Made by a program: the position numbers and the translations under genes. DNA of 36,804 bases from positions 1 to 36,804 of the forward strand of contig JAUIDP010000028.1 in assembly GCA_030429005.1 (NCBI GenBank), written 5' to 3'. Positions 31,786 to 36,804 of the stretch are shown piece by piece (the first letter of the stretch is position 1; each line of letters begins with the position of its first letter). The notes below the pieces were generated by a model. It saw nothing but the letters and a program-made list of their open reading frames with translations, did no database searches and was not told the DNA's origin. Source of the DNA: Gammaproteobacteria bacterium. GTDB taxonomy: Bacteria; Pseudomonadota; Gammaproteobacteria; Steroidobacterales; Woeseiaceae.

Positions 31786-34666
31786 CGAAACAACACAGCG
31801 TATTCAGCGACGGGTCGTGGTCCTGCAGCAGTCGTTTGCCGGAATCGGCGAAGCCGGCTTCGACAAGCTGCTCAGCCCAGAAATCGAAACCTTCGAAAAG
31901 CCGTAGTTCCTGGCGGTCTTCTTCCCATGGCACGCCGAGCCCCGCGTTGAATACCGTGTGTACCAGCGAGCAGAACGTCTGCATCTGCCCGGTACCTGCG
32001 TCATGGTCGCGCAATACGAAGTATCCGCCGGGCCGCAGCACACGATGAATCGACTGGATGTAATTGGCGAGTTTTTCACGCGGGCAATGATGCAGACCGA
32101 TGTAACAGGTGACGAGATCAAGTGACGCATCGGGAATCACGCCAGCAGGAATCGGTTCGTAGTCATTGAGAACAAAAAACGTGCCGGCCTCGCGAAGCCC
32201 GCCGCGCTCCATGATCTCAGGCGGCGAGTTGTCCGGCAGGACGTCGTTGGTCAGGTATACCGGGCCGCGCAGTCGCAGTGCTTTCTTCAGACCCTTCACG
32301 TAACGCCCGGTCGAGCCGATCTCAAGATAACCGTCGAGTTCCACCGAGCCCGGCAGGATGGCCTTTGTCTGGCGCACCATTTCCCGTTTCTGCACCCTGA
32401 GCGCCGGCAGCGCGTAGGTGAGGTCCGACAAGGCTGTCCTGATCGTCGGCAGTCGCCTGGAGACATCTTCATAAATTGCCTGGTCCGTATCGTAGCGTTC
32501 GCAGGCCTCGATGATCAGCCGGTGGAACTTTTCCTCCGGGTAGAGGTGGTAGATGACCTGGAGAAAGCGGTAGAAATCATCGCGTGATCGCAAGTCGCCA
32601 TAGACCGACAGAAACTCCGAGGCGCCGGTGTTGCGCCGGCCGAACAGCGGTGCATCCGACTTCTGGCGGTAGTATTTCGTCCACAGGCTGTTGCGGAACC
32701 GGTAATTCGGGTCAAGACGCGATTTCAGTGCGAACAGATCCATCGCGCGCGGATAGGCTGCATAAAACTGGTCGACGCGCGCATGCGGCTGGTACGGCAG
32801 GTAGTAGGCGCCCTCGCACGACAGCACGGCGTCGATCAGCTCGCGTGTCCACACGGCAACCCGTTCGCAGTCCGCGGCCCCGGTGCCCTGCTTGTAGTAG
32901 AGCACGAGCGCAAACACTTCCGACTGTGCCCAGGCAAGCAGCGACCCGGGGTCGGCGTGCGCATGGCGAATGGAGACATTGACGACCTGCACCCTGAAGC
33001 GTCGCAGGATTTCCGTCATCAATGTGCAGAACTCGATAAGCCGGGCGACCGGGACGAAATATTCCTGCAGTACGTATGTCGATTTGCGGCGCGACAACGG
33101 TTCGAGTTCGGCAACATCGTAGTTCGCTTCATCGTTGCGCCAGGTCACCTTGGGGCGAAAGTACAGCAAAGTCTCGTAGATATGCTCACGCCGGAAATGG
33201 CCGAGCCGTGTTTCAGTGATCGTCCACAGCATGTACTTTTCGGCAAGATACAGGTGCCGCCCTTCCTTCTGCGCCGGTCGATTGACCGGTTTGTCCGTTT
33301 CCTTCCAGCTGATGGCGCGGACCTTGTCAAAGTCCGGTGGCACCATGTCGGCGTTGTGGAAGATCACGCTGCCGTCGTTGCGAACGTTCTGCCAGAAAAA
33401 CTCCGGGTAGTCGCCGAGCGGCATTTTGCGGCTCAGTCTTTCGATACGCACGTTCCGGGCGAGTTCCAGCGTTGCTTCGAGAATGATGCCGAACGCACCG
33501 TAGCCGCCGATGGCCCCGTAGAACATCTCGGCGTTTTCCTCCGGGGATGCCGTCACGATCTCGCCGTCATGCAGCATCAACTGAATCGACTGAACGCTGA
33601 GGATGATCGGCCCGAGGCCGACGTACCGGCCGTGGCAATTCACGCTCAGCGAACCGCCCACGGTAAAATTCGAATAGGTCTGCATGACGCGCACGGCCAG
33701 GCCGAAGTCATCCGCAACCCGCTGCACGTCCTTCCAGCGCGCCCCGCTTTGAACGCGAATCGTGGCATTGTCCAGGTCGAGTTCGAGGATGCGGTTCATG
33801 CCGCGCATATCAATATGCAATGTTCCCGGCTGCGCGGTCTGGCCACCCATCGAGTATCGGCCGCCGCCAATTGACACGGGCTTGTCGGACATCCGGAGCA
33901 TGGCTTGCAGCTGATCGACGGAGCCGGGTACATACACTTCGTCGACCTGGATGTTGTTCAGGCGCGAGATATCGCTGATGACGGTGGCGCTGGTCGGCCG
34001 CTCGTAATTGTTGACGGCAACCGGCTGTGTCTCACGGATGATCAGTCGCATGCGTTTCAATGCCGGCAGCCCATAACGATTCACGGCGACCTGGGGACGC
34101 GACTCCGCGACACAGTAAAAGCCGCAGCGCTCGTAGAAACGAATGCCATCGGCATTGATGTCGGTAACATCGAGTTCGATGCAGCGAAAGCCGTCTTTCT
34201 GCGCTTCGCGCACGATGTGGCTGAGAAAGTGTTTCCCGAGCCCTGCGCCTCGCTGCTCGCTGTCGACAGCGATGTTGTTGATGTAGTAAGCATCGGGAGA
34301 CGGCGGCATGACATAGCCTGCCAGCGCACGATTGACCGGGCCGACCAGGTGCGGCCAGCGTTGCAACGGCATCGCCCGCAGCATATTCAGCGTTCCCGAA
34401 AATTCCTCGGCGGCTAGCTGCTTTGCGCTGTACCCGAGTTCCGCACCGGAAAGCTTGCCGTTCACAACCAGCCGGGTCACGAACCGGTGGCTGAAATGCC
34501 CGCCGGGTCGGGCGATGAGCCGGGTCAGCGCTGCCTCGGCAGCCGATCGGCTGCCGAATATGAAGTCGAGCAGCTCGTGAGAACTGTCGTAGATCAGTGG
34601 GGCAAGCTCACCGGCATGTGCAGCGGTTGCGGGTTCGAATTGAATGTCGGAGTCAGTCTGGCGCAT
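31775..34666 (-). CDS. Three-enzyme fusion: GNAT acetyltransferase, FAD-dependent oxidoreductase, SAM methyltransferase
   Basis: This is a single uninterrupted 963-residue frame. Residues 8-210 form a GNAT domain with YYINNIAVDSEQRGAGLGK (acetyl-CoA loop 138-145) and RFYERCGF. Residues 240-410 are a VAO/PCMH-type FAD domain (SIGGGRYSMGG at 265-275; FTVGGSLSVNCHGR at 334-347). An Arg stands where covalently flavinylated relatives have His, so FAD is probably non-covalent. Residues 410-668 are the matching substrate-cap domain (YVLQEYF, LVLYYKQGT, YYLPYQPHA, LWTKYY). A helical linker follows. Residues 778-963 are a class I methyltransferase (YLEIGSTGRYV; LVTCYIGLHHCP; RVLRPGGYFVLRDHD). I recall FAD-methyltransferase fusions in other bacteria; the added GNAT appears rarer. 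The ATG at 34666 has only a weak AGGGC site. The substrate is unknown. Confidence 0.88.
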   Translation of the reverse strand: MRQTDSDIQFEPATAAHAGELAPLIYDSSHELLDFIFGSRSAAEAALTRLIARPGGHFSHRFVTRLVVNGKLSGAELGYSAKQLAAEEFSGTLNMLRAMPLQRWPHLVGPVNRALAGYVMPPSPDAYYINNIAVDSEQRGAGLGKHFLSHIVREAQKDGFRCIELDVTDINADGIRFYERCGFYCVAESRPQVAVNRYGLPALKRMRLIIRETQPVAVNNYERPTSATVISDISRLNNIQVDEVYVPGSVDQLQAMLRMSDKPVSIGGGRYSMGGQTAQPGTLHIDMRGMNRILELDLDNATIRVQSGARWKDVQRVADDFGLAVRVMQTYSNFTVGGSLSVNCHGRYVGLGPIILSVQSIQLMLHDGEIVTASPEENAEMFYGAIGGYGAFGIILEATLELARNVRIERLSRKMPLGDYPEFFWQNVRNDGSVIFHNADMVPPDFDKVRAISWKETDKPVNRPAQKEGRHLYLAEKYMLWTITETRLGHFRREHIYETLLYFRPKVTWRNDEANYDVAELEPLSRRKSTYVLQEYFVPVARLIEFCTLMTEILRRFRVQVVNVSIRHAHADPGSLLAWAQSEVFALVLYYKQGTGAADCERVAVWTRELIDAVLSCEGAYYLPYQPHARVDQFYAAYPRAMDLFALKSRLDPNYRFRNSLWTKYYRQKSDAPLFGRRNTGASEFLSVYGDLRSRDDFYRFLQVIYHLYPEEKFHRLIIEACERYDTDQAIYEDVSRRLPTIRTALSDLTYALPALRVQKREMVRQTKAILPGSVELDGYLEIGSTGRYVKGLKKALRLRGPVYLTNDVLPDNSPPEIMERGGLREAGTFFVLNDYEPIPAGVIPDASLDLVTCYIGLHHCPREKLANYIQSIHRVLRPGGYFVLRDHDAGTGQMQTFCSLVHTVFNAGLGVPWEEDRQELRLFEGFDFWAEQLVEAGFADSGKRLLQDHDPSLNTLCCFVRS

Positions 34667-34809
34667 ATGCCCTGTTCGCAGTCATATTACCCGGCATCGA
34701 GCCTAGCCATCCGGCGTCCGAACAGCCTGACGGTTGGGTGATGATTCCCTGATGGCAACAAGTTAACTGCCCCCGCATCGTTGTCTCCGTGTTCTTCGAC
34801 GGACACGGG
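34667..34809. other. Intergenic region between aroE and the three-enzyme fusion gene
   Basis: The region is 143 bases and contains a 6-bp hairpin (CCGTGT / ACACGG at 34787-34808) just after the aroE stop, with no T-run on the minus strand. No frame in it looks coding. It should hold the promoter for the fusion gene, but no hexamer pair stands out. Confidence 0.4.
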
Positions 34810-35655
34810 TTACGGGCGGGCGTTGATGGACATCTGTTTGAGCACGGGTGCCGTGTCGGGCATGACGCCGCGCCAGATATGGAAGGACTCGGCGGCCTGC
34901 TCCACCAGCATGCCCCAGCCCATCACCGATTGTTTCGCTCCCTGCGCGCTGGCCCAGACGCTGAACGGCGTTGGATTCAAACCGTAGGACAAGTCGTAGC
35001 AAAACGTACCCGGCTGTACGGCCGCTTTCGGGTAGGGCGGCGCCTGGCCCTGTACACCTGCTGACGTGGCGTTGATGATCAGGTCGTACGGTTCATCGAC
35101 GGGAACGGCGTTGAACTGGCAGGCCGTCACTGCACCGCGGTCGCCAAACTGCTCAACGATATCCTGTGCACGACCGAGCGTTCGATTCGCGATCCTGAGA
35201 CTTGCCGGTTCCATGTCGAGCAGCGGCCCGACGATGCCTCGCGTCGCACCGCCGGCGCCGAGTATCAGTATGTTCGCGCCATCGAGGTTCAGGTCCAGGT
35301 TGACGACAAGGTCCCGGAGCAAGCCGATGCCGTCCGTATTGTCACCCCGAATCTCTCCGTCGACGAATGACAGGGTGTTGACGGCACCCGCGACATGCGC
35401 ACGTTCCGAGACGTGGTCACAGAGTTTTCGCACGGCCTGTTTGTGCGGCGCCGTGACATTCAATCCCCTGCCGCCGGTTTCCTGGAACTGCCGGACGGCA
35501 GTCTCGAGGTTTTCCGGTGCAACCTGCAACAATTCATACTGCAGTTGTTGCCCGGTTTGTAATGCGAACAGGCGATGAATGACGGGCGAGCGGCTGTGCG
35601 CCACGGGGTATCCCATGACGCCGTAGCGATCAAGAATGGTGGTCTCGGCTTCCAC
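34810..35655 (-). CDS. aroE: Shikimate dehydrogenase
   Basis: This is a 281-residue NADPH-dependent enzyme of the shikimate pathway that reduces 3-dehydroshikimate to shikimate. The substrate site has SRSPVIH (21-27), the catalytic Lys72 in NVTAPHK and Asp108 in GDNTDG. The nucleotide site has LGAGGATRG and the ANRT motif, which selects NADPH. The C-terminal GMLVEQAAESFHIWRG is conserved. The start is GTG 35655, 15 bases after the hemB stop. It has no obvious ribosome site, so translation may depend on hemB. No terminator with a T-run follows. Confidence 0.96.
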   Translation of the reverse strand: MEAETTILDRYGVMGYPVAHSRSPVIHRLFALQTGQQLQYELLQVAPENLETAVRQFQETGGRGLNVTAPHKQAVRKLCDHVSERAHVAGAVNTLSFVDGEIRGDNTDGIGLLRDLVVNLDLNLDGANILILGAGGATRGIVGPLLDMEPASLRIANRTLGRAQDIVEQFGDRGAVTACQFNAVPVDEPYDLIINATSAGVQGQAPPYPKAAVQPGTFCYDLSYGLNPTPFSVWASAQGAKQSVMGWGMLVEQAAESFHIWRGVMPDTAPVLKQMSINARP

Positions 35656-35670
35656 GCCGTGAGTATAGCT

Positions 35671-36690
<1,020 letters not shown>

Positions 36691-36692
36691 TT

Positions 36693-36720
36693 ACTCTAAT
36701 TGTTCGATTTTCGCTGTAAA
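36693..36720 (-). promoter_or_regulatory. Candidate hemB promoter (TTTACA-16-TAGAGT)
   Basis: On the minus strand TTTACA (36715-36720; 5 of 6 to -35) and TAGAGT (36693-36698; 4 of 6 to -10) are 16 bases apart, just before the hemB start. A small palindrome, ATTTAG-T-CTAAAT, at 36679-36691 touches the start codon and could be a regulatory site. Confidence 0.35.
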
Positions 36721-36804
36721 TCGGGCCGGATTCCACGTCTGAATCACAGTTTTCGGCGCAATCCGTAATAAATACAAGAAAGGGCGGGTCATCTCGTATG
36801 CAAA

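Noticed and set aside
32783..33874. Plus-strand open frame (363 codons) opposite the three-enzyme fusion
   Set aside because: It lies wholly within the FAD domain of the minus-strand gene and has no independent support.
31775..34666. The fusion gene as a TmsA-TmsB type 10-methyl fatty acid synthase
   Set aside because: The FAD half is of the right general family, but the methyltransferase motifs (IGLHHCP, RVLRPGGYFVLRDHD) are those of small-molecule class I enzymes, not of cyclopropane-fatty-acid synthases, and the GNAT part is unexplained.
34787..34808. Hairpin CCGTGT / ACACGG after aroE as a terminator
   Set aside because: The stem is only six pairs with a ten-base loop and no T-run follows on the minus strand.

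Overview
The window looks like chromosomal DNA of a free-living, GC-rich gammaproteobacterium. The housekeeping genes point that way: glutathione reductase (gor), oligopeptidase A (prlC), exonuclease III (xthA), shikimate dehydrogenase (aroE), a Pseudomonas-type porphobilinogen synthase (hemB), CreD and a YgiD-type dioxygenase. The TPR protein with an N-terminal 'FFKELKRRNVYRVG' membrane module is of a kind I associate with marine lineages such as Woeseiaceae and Wenzhouxiangellaceae; that placement is inference. I see no rRNA, tRNA, CRISPR array, prophage or complete insertion sequence.

Layout. 1-3081 (+): the end of a probable sugar-acid catabolic operon, with an MFS carboxylate transporter (cut by the window edge), a lactonase-like metallo-beta-lactamase-fold hydrolase and a mandelate-racemase-type dehydratase. 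3098-10023 (-): an HdeD-like membrane protein; a tightly overlapped trio of nucleoside hydrolase, DUF6174 and DUF1304 proteins; a small uncharacterised protein; a FlgO/TPR membrane protein; a GFA-family zinc protein; a one-TM protein; and a CPBP protease that has lost its front end. 9980-13607: a sulfatase translationally coupled to an ArsR-type repressor, divergent from an MFS exporter, with a clear operator palindrome between them. 13555-18518: a run of small envelope or secreted proteins (YciI-like, phosphatase-like lipoprotein, SGNH hydrolase, GNAT, lipoprotein, DUF4124, exported VOC protein, MOSC).

18511-22501 (-): CreD, then an esterase lipoprotein and a quinone oxidoreductase as a pair. 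22590-23787 (+): a membrane protein overlapping a glutathione S-transferase. 23773-27696 (-): prlC-xthA, coupled through a TTGA overlap, followed by an HD-domain phosphohydrolase whose motifs resemble cyclic-nucleotide phosphodiesterases. 27727-27760 is a perfect 34-bp palindrome between prlC and gor. Then come gor (+), an OsmY-like BON protein (-), a YgiD-type dioxygenase (-) and a sterol-desaturase-family membrane protein (+). The last overlaps, tail to tail, a 963-residue protein made of three enzymes: GNAT acetyltransferase, FAD-dependent oxidoreductase and SAM methyltransferase. The window closes with hemB-aroE (-).

The most unusual items are the three-enzyme fusion beside the sterol desaturase, the 34-bp palindrome, the ArsR operator overlapping a promoter, the truncated CPBP gene, and a 21-codon remnant of a CxxC mini-protein at 15319-15384.
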